A stretch of DNA of 7,870 nucleotides, taken from NCBI GenBank assembly GCA_934635045.1, contig CAKTZA010000105.1, positions 1-7,870 of the forward strand, in the 5' to 3' direction. Below are positions 1-7,870 of this stretch, one piece after another (position 1 is the first letter of the stretch; each line of letters begins with the position of its first letter). The notes beneath the pieces were generated by a model. It ran no database searches, was not told the origin of the DNA, and saw nothing but the letters and a program-made list of their open reading frames with translations. A program made the position numbers and the translations under genes. The DNA is from an uncultured Kiritimatiellota bacterium. Its GTDB lineage: Bacteria > Verrucomicrobiota > Kiritimatiellia > RFP12 > UBA1067.

Positions 1-1778
<1,778 letters not shown>

Positions 1779-1784
1779 AAGGGG
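1779..1784 (+). promoter_or_regulatory. Shine-Dalgarno sequence of the esterase-GH5 gene
   Basis: AAGGGG starts directly after the TGA of the LamG gene and ends 8 bases before the ATG at 1793. This spacing favours ATG 1793 over the in-frame GTG at 1784, whose first base overlaps the motif. A further ATG at 1802 would also leave an acceptable signal peptide but is farther from the site. Confidence 0.65.
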
Positions 1785-1792
1785 TGCGCAAG

Positions 1793-4708
1793 ATGACGCT
1801 GATGGGAAAATGTCTGGCGGCGACCTTGGCCCTGTTGGGTGGGGTCGCCTTCGGCGGGCCGCTCGATGCGGCCTGGCTGGTCGGGCGTACGGATCGTCCG
1901 CCGCTCTCGTACCGGGTCGGCGAGAAGATGACCTTCTCGCTTGAACTGCACGGGGCGGGGAAGCTGGAACGCGGACGTTATTTCATCGACTGGAAGCGCG
2001 AGGGGGACGACGGCAAGTCCTTCAAGGGGCGTGAAGCGCTGCCTTTGGCAACGTCCAACATCGTCATCGAGACGTCAATCGATCAGCCGGGATACGTCCG
2101 CATTTTCGCGCAGGTGACGGACGCCACCGGAAAGGCGTATGAAAAGGTGATGCCCGCCGATGCCCGAACGCCCGACGGAAGCCGCCTCCTGAACGGATCC
2201 GAACGGGAGTCGAAGCTGGTGTTCTTCGATGGTGGCGCGGGCGCGGAACTGGAGAAGCTTGAGACGGTTCCCGAACCGGACGATTTCGATGCGTTCTGGG
2301 CGCGGCAGCGGGTACGCCTCGAGAAAGTGCCGATGCGCGTTGAGAAGAAGGAGGTGCCCGGCGCGCATGCCGGTTTCCGCACCTGGGCGGTCGAGATTGC
2401 GTGCCAGGGCGTGCGTCCCGTCACAGGCTATCTTGCGATTCCCGAGGCGACCGTGCAGGGGAAGCGGTTTCCCGCAATCTTGACCTGCCACGGCTATGAC
2501 GGCGACGTGTTTGTGCATAGGAGCATGTGGGGGGAGAATCCGCGCGCGGGCTACATCACCTTCGACATCAACGCACACGGCATGAAACTGCCCGCGTTCG
2601 GGGCCGACGAGGCCTATCAAAAGGCCCTGCGGTCGGAGGTCGGCTCCAACGGCAAGACCTATGCGCTCGATCCTGTTCAGAACGCCGATCCCGAAACGGC
2701 CTATTTCAACGGCATGTGTCTGCGGATCATGCGGGCGCTGGAGTTCCTGAAGAGTCTGCCCGAATGGAACGGACGCGACCTGGAATCGTGGGGCTGGAGC
2801 CAGGGCGGCTTGCAGGCGATCTGGGCCGCCGCGCTCGACCACGACGTCACGAAAGCGACGGCGGGCATTCCGTGTCGCTGCGACATGGCGGCCGAACAGG
2901 TGGGGCGGTTGCGCCTCGGATGGAAGGTGCCGTGGACGGCGGCGTTGGGCTACTACGATCCTGTCAACATGGCGCGGCGTATTCCGAAAACTTGCACGGT
3001 CGAGATTCCGCGCGCGGGACTGGGGGACAATCTGTGCTGTCCGCCGGCGGGCGTCGCGTTGTTCTACAACCGGCTGACGTGCCCGAAGCGCATCACGTGG
3101 TATCAGGGCTCGACGCACGGGTATGTTCCGCCGCCGCCCTACACGCAGACGTTCAGCCAGTCGGCGCCGGCTGCTGAAGTGGCAGACGGCTTCGACGACT
3201 CGCTCTATGCACCTGAAGTTCAGCCCTTCGAGCCTTTGACGGGACTGAAGTGGAAACTGCCGCCCGGCGCGACGCTGTCGAACGGCTGGCTCGTTGTCGA
3301 GCAGAAGCCCGGCGCGGACGGGAAATGCCCGTCCACCGTCTGGGCGACGGCTTCGCTTGACTTGGCGGACTGCTCCGATCGCGGCATCGAGATGCGACTG
3401 ACGGCGGCAGCGGAGAATCTCGGCAAGCCCGATCCCGTCTACTTCGGCTTCAAGTTCATGCTGCGGGTCGGCTTTGAAGAAGGGCCGGACGCCTATCCGG
3501 GCGCGGCGGCTCCCGGACAGTCCTTCCTGCCGACGGAACTCGCTTTCGCGACGGACTTTGTGGGGCGCACGGTTCGGGAGGCGACGCTTTATCTCGGACT
3601 TCAGGCGATTCCGGGGCGTGCGGCGTTCGACCTTTCAACGCTGAAAATGCGCAAGACGCCCTACCCGTATCCGCGCGTCAACGTAGATGGACGCGCCCGA
3701 TACACACCCGCTTTCCAGAAGCGCATGAACCGCCGCTTCCGGGGCGTGATGAGTCCGATGCGGCGCATGACGGAAGACGATTTCAAGACGCTTCACGGCT
3801 GGGGTGCCAACCTGCTGCGCTACCAGATGACGCCTCATCTCGATTCCGCGCTTGCCGTCCAGGAGTCGTCGGCCCGGACGGACGCGGAGAAAGTCGCGTT
3901 TTCCAAGACGTGGATTTCCCTTTCGCTTGACCATTTGGAGAAAGACCTGATTCCATGGGCGCGCAAGTACGGTCTGATGATTGCCGTGGACATGCACAGT
4001 GTGCCGGGCGGGCAGGGGATTGACGGCGGCGTTTTCACCTCCGATGCGTGTGCGCGGAGCTATGTGGACACGTGGCGCGAGATTGCCGTGCGGTTCAAAA
4101 GGCATGCGGGCGTCCTCTACGGCTATGATCTGATCAACGAGCCCAACCAGCGCGGATTGAAGAAATATGACTACTGGACGCTTCAGAAGCTCGCGGCCAA
4201 CGCAATCCGCCGTGTCGATTCCGAGACGCCGATTATTGTCGCGTCCAATGGCGGCGGCGGGCCTGCGGCGTTTTCGTATCTTCGGCCGCTGCCTTTGAAC
4301 AATGTCATTTACGAGGTCCACATGTACCAGCCGTTTGACTTCACCCATCAGGGCGTCGGCTTCGTGCCGAAAGGGGCGGTCTACCCCGACAGGGCAAAGG
4401 GATGGGACAGGGCGGCGCTGGAAGCGTACATGAAACCCGTCTACGACTTTGCCGCGCGGCATGGTGCACGGATCTATGTCGGCGAGTTCTCGGCCATCAA
4501 CTGGGCGAAGGGCGCGGGCGACTGGATGCGAGACGCGATCGCCGTCTTTGAGAAGCACGGTTCAGACTGGTCGTTTCATGCTTTCCGCGAATGGCCGCCC
4601 TGGAGCGTCGAGCATGTCGACGGCTCCAAGCCGAGCGGGGACAATCCGCGCAAGCGTGCTCTGCTGGACGGCTTTGCCGGAAAGATTGTACGGGAAATTT
4701 CCGAATAA
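1793..4708 (+). CDS. Secreted bifunctional acetyl xylan esterase-like / GH5 glycoside hydrolase fusion
   Basis: Numbering is from ATG 1793 (971 residues; GTG 1784 would add three). Residues 1-22 form a signal peptide (core CLAATLALLGGVAF). Residues about 25-130 look like a beta-sandwich. Residues about 155-455 resemble the acetyl xylan esterase (AXE1/CE7) alpha/beta-hydrolase family: DFDAFWARQ entry motif, TCHGYDGD near the oxyanion site, nucleophile Ser336 in GWSQGG, probable acid Asp412 in AGLGDNLCCPP, and His442 in GSTHGY. Residues about 460-622 are an unassigned, probably beta-rich linker domain. Residues about 635-965 are a GH5 TIM barrel with all the usual conserved residues: Arg676, His735, Asn782-Glu783 (INEP, acid/base), His843 and Tyr845 (EVHMY), Glu898 (VGEFS, nucleophile), Trp934. 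The expected action is removal of acetyl groups and endo-cleavage of a beta-glycan such as xylan, mannan or glucan, outside the cytoplasm. GH5 subfamily and exact substrate cannot be read from sequence alone. The frame is uninterrupted, so this is a true fusion. The next gene follows after 20 bases. Confidence 0.9.
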   Translation: MTLMGKCLAATLALLGGVAFGGPLDAAWLVGRTDRPPLSYRVGEKMTFSLELHGAGKLERGRYFIDWKREGDDGKSFKGREALPLATSNIVIETSIDQPGYVRIFAQVTDATGKAYEKVMPADARTPDGSRLLNGSERESKLVFFDGGAGAELEKLETVPEPDDFDAFWARQRVRLEKVPMRVEKKEVPGAHAGFRTWAVEIACQGVRPVTGYLAIPEATVQGKRFPAILTCHGYDGDVFVHRSMWGENPRAGYITFDINAHGMKLPAFGADEAYQKALRSEVGSNGKTYALDPVQNADPETAYFNGMCLRIMRALEFLKSLPEWNGRDLESWGWSQGGLQAIWAAALDHDVTKATAGIPCRCDMAAEQVGRLRLGWKVPWTAALGYYDPVNMARRIPKTCTVEIPRAGLGDNLCCPPAGVALFYNRLTCPKRITWYQGSTHGYVPPPPYTQTFSQSAPAAEVADGFDDSLYAPEVQPFEPLTGLKWKLPPGATLSNGWLVVEQKPGADGKCPSTVWATASLDLADCSDRGIEMRLTAAAENLGKPDPVYFGFKFMLRVGFEEGPDAYPGAAAPGQSFLPTELAFATDFVGRTVREATLYLGLQAIPGRAAFDLSTLKMRKTPYPYPRVNVDGRARYTPAFQKRMNRRFRGVMSPMRRMTEDDFKTLHGWGANLLRYQMTPHLDSALAVQESSARTDAEKVAFSKTWISLSLDHLEKDLIPWARKYGLMIAVDMHSVPGGQGIDGGVFTSDACARSYVDTWREIAVRFKRHAGVLYGYDLINEPNQRGLKKYDYWTLQKLAANAIRRVDSETPIIVASNGGGGPAAFSYLRPLPLNNVIYEVHMYQPFDFTHQGVGFVPKGAVYPDRAKGWDRAALEAYMKPVYDFAARHGARIYVGEFSAINWAKGAGDWMRDAIAVFEKHGSDWSFHAFREWPPWSVEHVDGSKPSGDNPRKRALLDGFAGKIVREISE

Positions 4709-4718
4709 CAGTGAAAGT

Positions 4719-4723
4719 AAAGG
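4719..4723 (+). promoter_or_regulatory. Shine-Dalgarno sequence of the GH106-like gene
   Basis: AAAGG lies 5 bases before ATG 4729, in the 20-base gap after the esterase-GH5 stop. It supports ATG 4729 over the in-frame GTG at 4711, and over a longer frame that reaches back to 4591 inside the previous gene. Confidence 0.62.
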
Positions 4724-4728
4724 TAACC

Positions 4729-7563
4729 ATGAAGAGAATAACACAACCGTTCTGTGTCGCGGCCGCGCTCCTTTGTTCTGAGATTTGTGCGGCAGGCCTT
4801 GAGTCCGGCTTCCGCGCGCCGCCGGACGCGGCCAAGCCGCAGGTCTGGTGGCACTGGATGGCGGGCAACGTGACGCGCGCGGGCATCACGGCCGACCTGG
4901 AGGCGATGGCCGAGGCCGGCATCGGCGGCGCGATCCTCTTCGACGCGGGCCTCGGCACGCGCTGGGGCGTCCCGGAGGGGACGCTCGCCTTCAACACGCC
5001 GGAGTGGTACGCGGCGGTGAAGTTCGCGGCCGAGGAGGCGAAGCGTCTCGGGCTGGAGCTCGGCATGGCGAACTGTTCGGGCTGGGCGAACTCGGGCGGC
5101 CCGTGGAACACGCCCTACTACGCGATGAAGACGGTCTGCTTCACCGCGACGGCGGTCAAGGGAGGCGGTACCGTGAAGGTCGCCCTGCCGCAGCCGGAGG
5201 ACAAGGTGGGCTTCTACCGCGACATCGCCGTCGTGGCGTTCCCGACGCCCGCGGAGCCGTTCGAGCTGAAGGACTGGAAGTTCAAGTGCTTCTCCGACCC
5301 CGGCCGCAAGTATGACGTCGCCGACACGCGCGTCGCGCCCGCCGCCGCCGTGGTGCGGCGCGAAGAGGTGCGCGCCCTCACGGCGGACTTCGCGGACGGG
5401 ACGCTCGCCTGCACGCTGCCGCCGGGCGACTGGACGGTCCTGCGCGTCGGCTACCGCGCCCTCGACCGCCAGAACGGCACGGGGACGCGCCTCGGCAAGG
5501 GACTCGAATGCGACAAGCTCTCGAAGGAGGCCCTGCGCATCCACTGGGCGAACTACGTCGAGAAGACGGTGAAGGCGCTCGGCCCCGGACTGGCCGGGCC
5601 GAACGGGCCGCTCAGGACGGTGCTGAACGACAGCTACGAGGTCGGCACGCAGAACTGGACGCACGGCTTCGAGAGGACGTTCGCCGAACACGCCGGCTAC
5701 GCGATCACGCCGTGGCTGCCCGCCCTGTGCGGCCGCGTCGTCGGCTCCGTCGCCGAGACGGAGCACTTCTACCGCGACTTCCGGCTGGCCGTCACGGACG
5801 CCTTCGCCGCGAACTACGCGGGCGAGATGCGCCGCCTCGCGCACGCCTGCGGCCTGCAGCTCGCGATCGAGCCCTACGGCGAGATCCCGTCGGATGACCT
5901 TCTCTACGGCGAGCACGCCGACATCCCGACGGCCGAGTTCTGGGCGAAGCTGGACAGTCCGCACTGGGTGCGCCAGGCGGCGTCGATCGCCCACGCGAAG
6001 GGGCGGCGCCTCGTCGCGGCGGAGTCCTTCACGACGAACGCGCAGGAAGGGCGCTGGCAGAACACGCCGTGGAGCATGAAGGCGAAGTGCGACTGGGTTT
6101 ATTCGGAAGGCCTCAACCGCATCATCTACCACCGTTTCGCGCACCAGCCGTGGACGAGCCCCGCGCGCCTCCCCGGCATGACGATGGGGCCGTTCGGTGT
6201 GCACTTCGACCGCACCCAGACGTGGTGGAATCAGGCGAAGCCGTGGCTGAAGTACCAACAGCGCTGCCAGTTCCTGCTTCAGGAAGGGGCGTTCGTCTGC
6301 GACGTCGCGTGGTACTGCCCGGCCGGCTACCTCTACATCAACTGGGGACACAATCCGCACAAGATGCCCGTGCCCGTGCCGACGGGCTTCACCTACGACT
6401 TCGTGTCGGACACGACGCTCGCCGAGATGCGGGTCGAGAACGGCGAACTTGTGCTGCCGTCGGGGCAGCGCTACCGTACGCTCGTCCTGCCGGAGCAGGC
6501 GTTCGAGCTTTTGCCCGCGTCGCGGGCGGGTGTCGCGCGCCTCAAGGCCGCCGGTGCCGAGATCCTGACGTTTGAGGAGGCGAAAGGCGTTCTCGCCGCG
6601 CGCGCGCCGGACGTCGCGTGGAACGACAGGGCGGCGAAGCTCAACTGGATTCATCGGCGCGACGCCGGGGCGGACTGGTACTTCGTCGCCTCGCCGCGCG
6701 AGACGCCGTGCCGTGTGGACGTCTCCTTCCGCGTCGCGGGCCGCGTGCCCGAGCTCTGGAATCCCGAAACGGGCGAGGTGACGAAAGGCGTCCCCTACGC
6801 TGCCAAGGACGGCGTGACGACGGTGCGCATCCCGTTCGAGCCCTGCGCCTCGTGGTTCGTCGTGTTCCGTGCGCCCGAAACGTCCGCGCCGCCGTCGGCC
6901 CTGCCGCCCGCACCGGCGTTCGACGAACTGACGCCGCTCAAGGTCGCCTGTGGTGCGACGGAGGTCACACGTCGGGACGTGACGGGCCCGTGGACGCTCG
7001 CCTTCCCCGTGGACTGGTACGTGGGCGGTTTGGCGGTGAAGACGCTGGAACTGTCCGCGCTCGCGGACTGGACGACGTTCGACGACCCCGACCTGAAGTT
7101 CTTCTCCGGCACGGCCACCTACCGCAAGACGCTCGCGGTGACGCCGCCCGCCGCCGGGACGCGCCTCTTCCTCGACCTCGGCGACGTGAAGCACTTCGCG
7201 GACGTGACGGTCAACGGGCGCGCCTGCCCCACGCTTTGGAAGCCGCCGTTCCGCGTGGACGTGACGGACGCCGCCGCGTCCGGACGGCTCGAGCTTGTCG
7301 TGCGCGTCACGAACCTGTGGCCGAATCGGCTGATCGGCGACGACTTCAAGCCGGAGGACTGCACGTTTGAGCCCGGACAGCCCCTGATGGCTCGGCATTT
7401 GAACGGCTGGCCGTCGTTCATCCGGGAGAACAGGCCGAGTCCAAGCGGCAAGGTGACTTTCGCGACGTGGAAGCACTGGACGAAGGACGACGCCCCGCTC
7501 CCGTCCGGCCTCCTCGGACCCGTTTCGCTGCTGACGGTGCGAGTCTCGACGCTCGCTCGGTGA
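4729..7563 (+). CDS. Secreted GH106-like alpha-L-rhamnosidase
   Basis: 944 residues from ATG 4729, a length usual for GH106. Residues 1-22 are a signal peptide (MKRITQPFCVAAALLCSEIC, then AAG). The mature N-terminus carries the family opening FRAPPDAAKPQVWWHWMAGN (28-47) followed by ITADLEAMAEAGIGG (53-67). Further family-type blocks are NCSGWANSGGPWN (115-127), DSYEVGTQNWT (301-311), AIEPYGE (379-386 region), AAESFT (430-435), FDRTQTWWNQAKPWLKY (493-509) and YDFVSDTTL (556-564). Glu304, Glu381, Glu386 and Glu432 are conserved-looking acids and include the likely catalytic pair, but I cannot assign them with certainty. Residues about 775-870 form a GH2-type galactose-binding-like sandwich (LFLDLGDVKHFADVTVNG, then VRVTNLWPNRLIGDD). 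Known GH106 enzymes remove terminal alpha-L-rhamnose, for example from rhamnogalacturonan; the substrate here is inferred. Third codon positions are almost all G/C beyond the signal peptide, unlike the two upstream genes. A candidate promoter for the next gene overlaps its last codons. Confidence 0.88.
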   Translation: MKRITQPFCVAAALLCSEICAAGLESGFRAPPDAAKPQVWWHWMAGNVTRAGITADLEAMAEAGIGGAILFDAGLGTRWGVPEGTLAFNTPEWYAAVKFAAEEAKRLGLELGMANCSGWANSGGPWNTPYYAMKTVCFTATAVKGGGTVKVALPQPEDKVGFYRDIAVVAFPTPAEPFELKDWKFKCFSDPGRKYDVADTRVAPAAAVVRREEVRALTADFADGTLACTLPPGDWTVLRVGYRALDRQNGTGTRLGKGLECDKLSKEALRIHWANYVEKTVKALGPGLAGPNGPLRTVLNDSYEVGTQNWTHGFERTFAEHAGYAITPWLPALCGRVVGSVAETEHFYRDFRLAVTDAFAANYAGEMRRLAHACGLQLAIEPYGEIPSDDLLYGEHADIPTAEFWAKLDSPHWVRQAASIAHAKGRRLVAAESFTTNAQEGRWQNTPWSMKAKCDWVYSEGLNRIIYHRFAHQPWTSPARLPGMTMGPFGVHFDRTQTWWNQAKPWLKYQQRCQFLLQEGAFVCDVAWYCPAGYLYINWGHNPHKMPVPVPTGFTYDFVSDTTLAEMRVENGELVLPSGQRYRTLVLPEQAFELLPASRAGVARLKAAGAEILTFEEAKGVLAARAPDVAWNDRAAKLNWIHRRDAGADWYFVASPRETPCRVDVSFRVAGRVPELWNPETGEVTKGVPYAAKDGVTTVRIPFEPCASWFVVFRAPETSAPPSALPPAPAFDELTPLKVACGATEVTRRDVTGPWTLAFPVDWYVGGLAVKTLELSALADWTTFDDPDLKFFSGTATYRKTLAVTPPAAGTRLFLDLGDVKHFADVTVNGRACPTLWKPPFRVDVTDAAASGRLELVVRVTNLWPNRLIGDDFKPEDCTFEPGQPLMARHLNGWPSFIRENRPSPSGKVTFATWKHWTKDDAPLPSGLLGPVSLLTVRVSTLAR

Positions 7564-7575
7564 TGATGCTATAAT
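7546..7575 (+). promoter_or_regulatory. Candidate sigma70-type promoter with extended -10, driving the GH43-like gene
   Basis: TATAAT at 7570-7575 matches the -10 consensus exactly and is preceded by TGC (7567-7569), giving an extended -10. TCGACG at 7546-7551 is a weak -35 (four of six positions match TTGACA) with an 18-base spacer. The element straddles the stop codon of the GH106-like gene. Transcription would start near 7582, giving a leader of about 30 bases to the first ATG. A perfect AT-rich -10 in otherwise strongly GC-rich sequence makes chance less likely, but activity is inferred. Confidence 0.6.
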
Positions 7576-7586
7576 ATGCGGCATAT
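7574..7586. promoter_or_regulatory. Perfect 6+1+6 inverted repeat overlapping the -10 and predicted start site (candidate operator)
   Basis: ATATGC at 7574-7579 and GCATAT at 7581-7586 are exact reverse complements around a single G at 7580. The left arm shares two bases with the -10 hexamer and the right arm covers the predicted transcription start. A dimeric repressor bound here would block RNA polymerase, which would suit an inducible glycosidase. Palindromes of this size occur by chance a couple of times per window of this length, so position is the main argument. It is too short and lacks the T-run needed for a terminator. Confidence 0.4.
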
Positions 7587-7596
7587 ACGCATTCGC

Positions 7597-7632
7597 CAAG
7601 GAAAAACGAACATGCAAGGAAAAACGAACATG
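7597..7632 (+). repeat. Exact 18-base tandem duplication carrying Shine-Dalgarno and start codon
   Basis: CAAGGAAAAACGAACATG occurs at 7597-7614 and again, directly abutting, at 7615-7632, with no mismatch. Each copy has AAGGA (7598-7602; 7616-7620), a 9-base spacer and an ATG (7612; 7630). Because the unit is 18 bases, the two ATGs are in frame, and the first start adds MQGKTN ahead of the second. Replication slippage is a plausible origin; assembly error is the alternative. Confidence 0.97.
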
Positions 7633-7870
7633 AACACCACTAGACGCATCGTTTTGACGCTGACCGCCACGCTGATTGCCCACGGGCTCGCACAGGCGAC
7701 CGAACCGACGACGGTTTCGCGCGCGGACTTCCGCATCCGCGATCCGTTCGTGCTCGCCGAAGGCGGAACCTACTACCTCTACGAGTCAAAGCCCTGGTCG
7801 GGCGGACGCGGCGTCGCGGTGCGCACCTCGAAAGACCTCGCGCGCTGGAGCGAGAAGAAGGCCATCCTGG
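7612..7870 (+). CDS. GH43-like beta-propeller glycosidase, 3' partial
   Basis: Only the first 80-86 residues are in the window; the frame runs off the end. Two equally good in-frame starts exist, ATG 7612 and ATG 7630, created by the tandem duplication; the outer one is given. Counting from ATG 7630, residues 1-23 are a signal peptide (MNTTRR, then the core IVLTLTATLIAHGL, then AQA). The mature part has FRIRDPFVLAEGGTYYLYES (34-53), then RGVAVRTSKDLARWSEKKAI (60-79). This is the first blade of a GH43-type five-bladed propeller: the RDPFV aspartate (Asp38) is the usual position of the general base, and GVAV-TSKDL-W is the standard following strand. Family members mostly remove arabinose or xylose from plant polysaccharides; specificity cannot be judged from this fragment. 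It appears to have its own promoter at 7546-7575 rather than relying only on read-through from the GH106-like gene. Confidence 0.82.
   Translation, partial: MQGKTNMNTTRRIVLTLTATLIAHGLAQATEPTTVSRADFRIRDPFVLAEGGTYYLYESKPWSGGRGVAVRTSKDLARWSEKKAIL

Noticed and set aside
2075..3118. Minus-strand open frame of 347 codons opposite the esterase part
   Set aside because: It is antisense to a gene with clear motifs, is Arg/His-rich, shows no family features and lacks supporting start context; a codon-bias shadow.
3635..4558. Minus-strand open frame of 307 codons opposite the GH5 barrel
   Set aside because: The plus strand here encodes all expected GH5 residues; the antisense translation shows no domain or signal peptide.
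4693..4702. Perfect 10-base palindrome GGAAATTTCC near the end of the esterase-GH5 gene
   Set aside because: It lies in coding sequence (Glu-Ile-Ser), has no associated promoter or T-run, and several such palindromes are expected by chance in this length.
4591..4728. Extended N-terminus of the GH106-like gene overlapping the previous gene by over 100 bases
   Set aside because: The extra 46 residues are Arg/Cys-rich and unlike the family, while ATG 4729 has a Shine-Dalgarno and begins a clean signal peptide.
4576..7683. Very long open frame (about 1,035 codons) on the minus strand opposite the GH106-like gene
   Set aside because: Its translation is Arg/Ala/Val-rich low-complexity sequence with no recognisable motif. 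Near-absence of A/T at third codon positions of the plus-strand gene removes stops on the other strand, so the frame is a by-product of codon bias.

Overview
This 7,870-base window is a compact, all-forward-strand block of secreted carbohydrate-active enzymes. It is GC-rich, and every gene encodes an N-terminal Sec-type signal peptide. Paired LamG domains, an esterase-endoglycanase fusion, a GH106-type rhamnosidase and a GH43-type enzyme lying side by side suggest an uncultured polysaccharide-degrading bacterium. The style fits the Verrucomicrobiota/Kiritimatiellota/Lentisphaerota group, but that placement is an inference from gene style: there is no rRNA or marker gene. The window opens with 40 consecutive C residues, most likely a contig-end artefact that hides the true start of the first gene.

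Layout: (1) about 42-1778, 5'-truncated secreted protein with two LamG/concanavalin-A-like jelly-roll domains; (2) 1793-4708, a 971-residue fusion of an acetyl xylan esterase-like alpha/beta hydrolase and a GH5 cellulase-type TIM barrel, joined by an unassigned segment of about 160 residues; (3) 4729-7563, a GH106-like alpha-L-rhamnosidase; (4) from 7612 to the window end, the start of a GH43-like beta-propeller glycosidase. Genes 1-3 are separated by only 14 and 20 bases and each internal start has its own Shine-Dalgarno sequence, so they are probably co-transcribed. Gene 4 has its own candidate promoter, an extended -10 (TGCTATAAT) next to the stop codon of gene 3. A short palindrome overlaps the promoter, and the ribosome-binding site plus start codon is exactly duplicated in tandem (18 bases, in frame).

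Together the products could act on plant cell-wall polysaccharide: glycan binding (LamG), deacetylation plus backbone cleavage (esterase-GH5), rhamnose removal (GH106) and arabinose or xylose removal (GH43). No transporter, SusC/D pair, regulator, mobile element, CRISPR array, tRNA or rRNA is visible. I found no evidence for a new defence or RNA system. The most unusual items are the duplicated translation start, the promoter-overlapping palindrome, the fusion enzyme and a sharp change in codon composition at gene 3.
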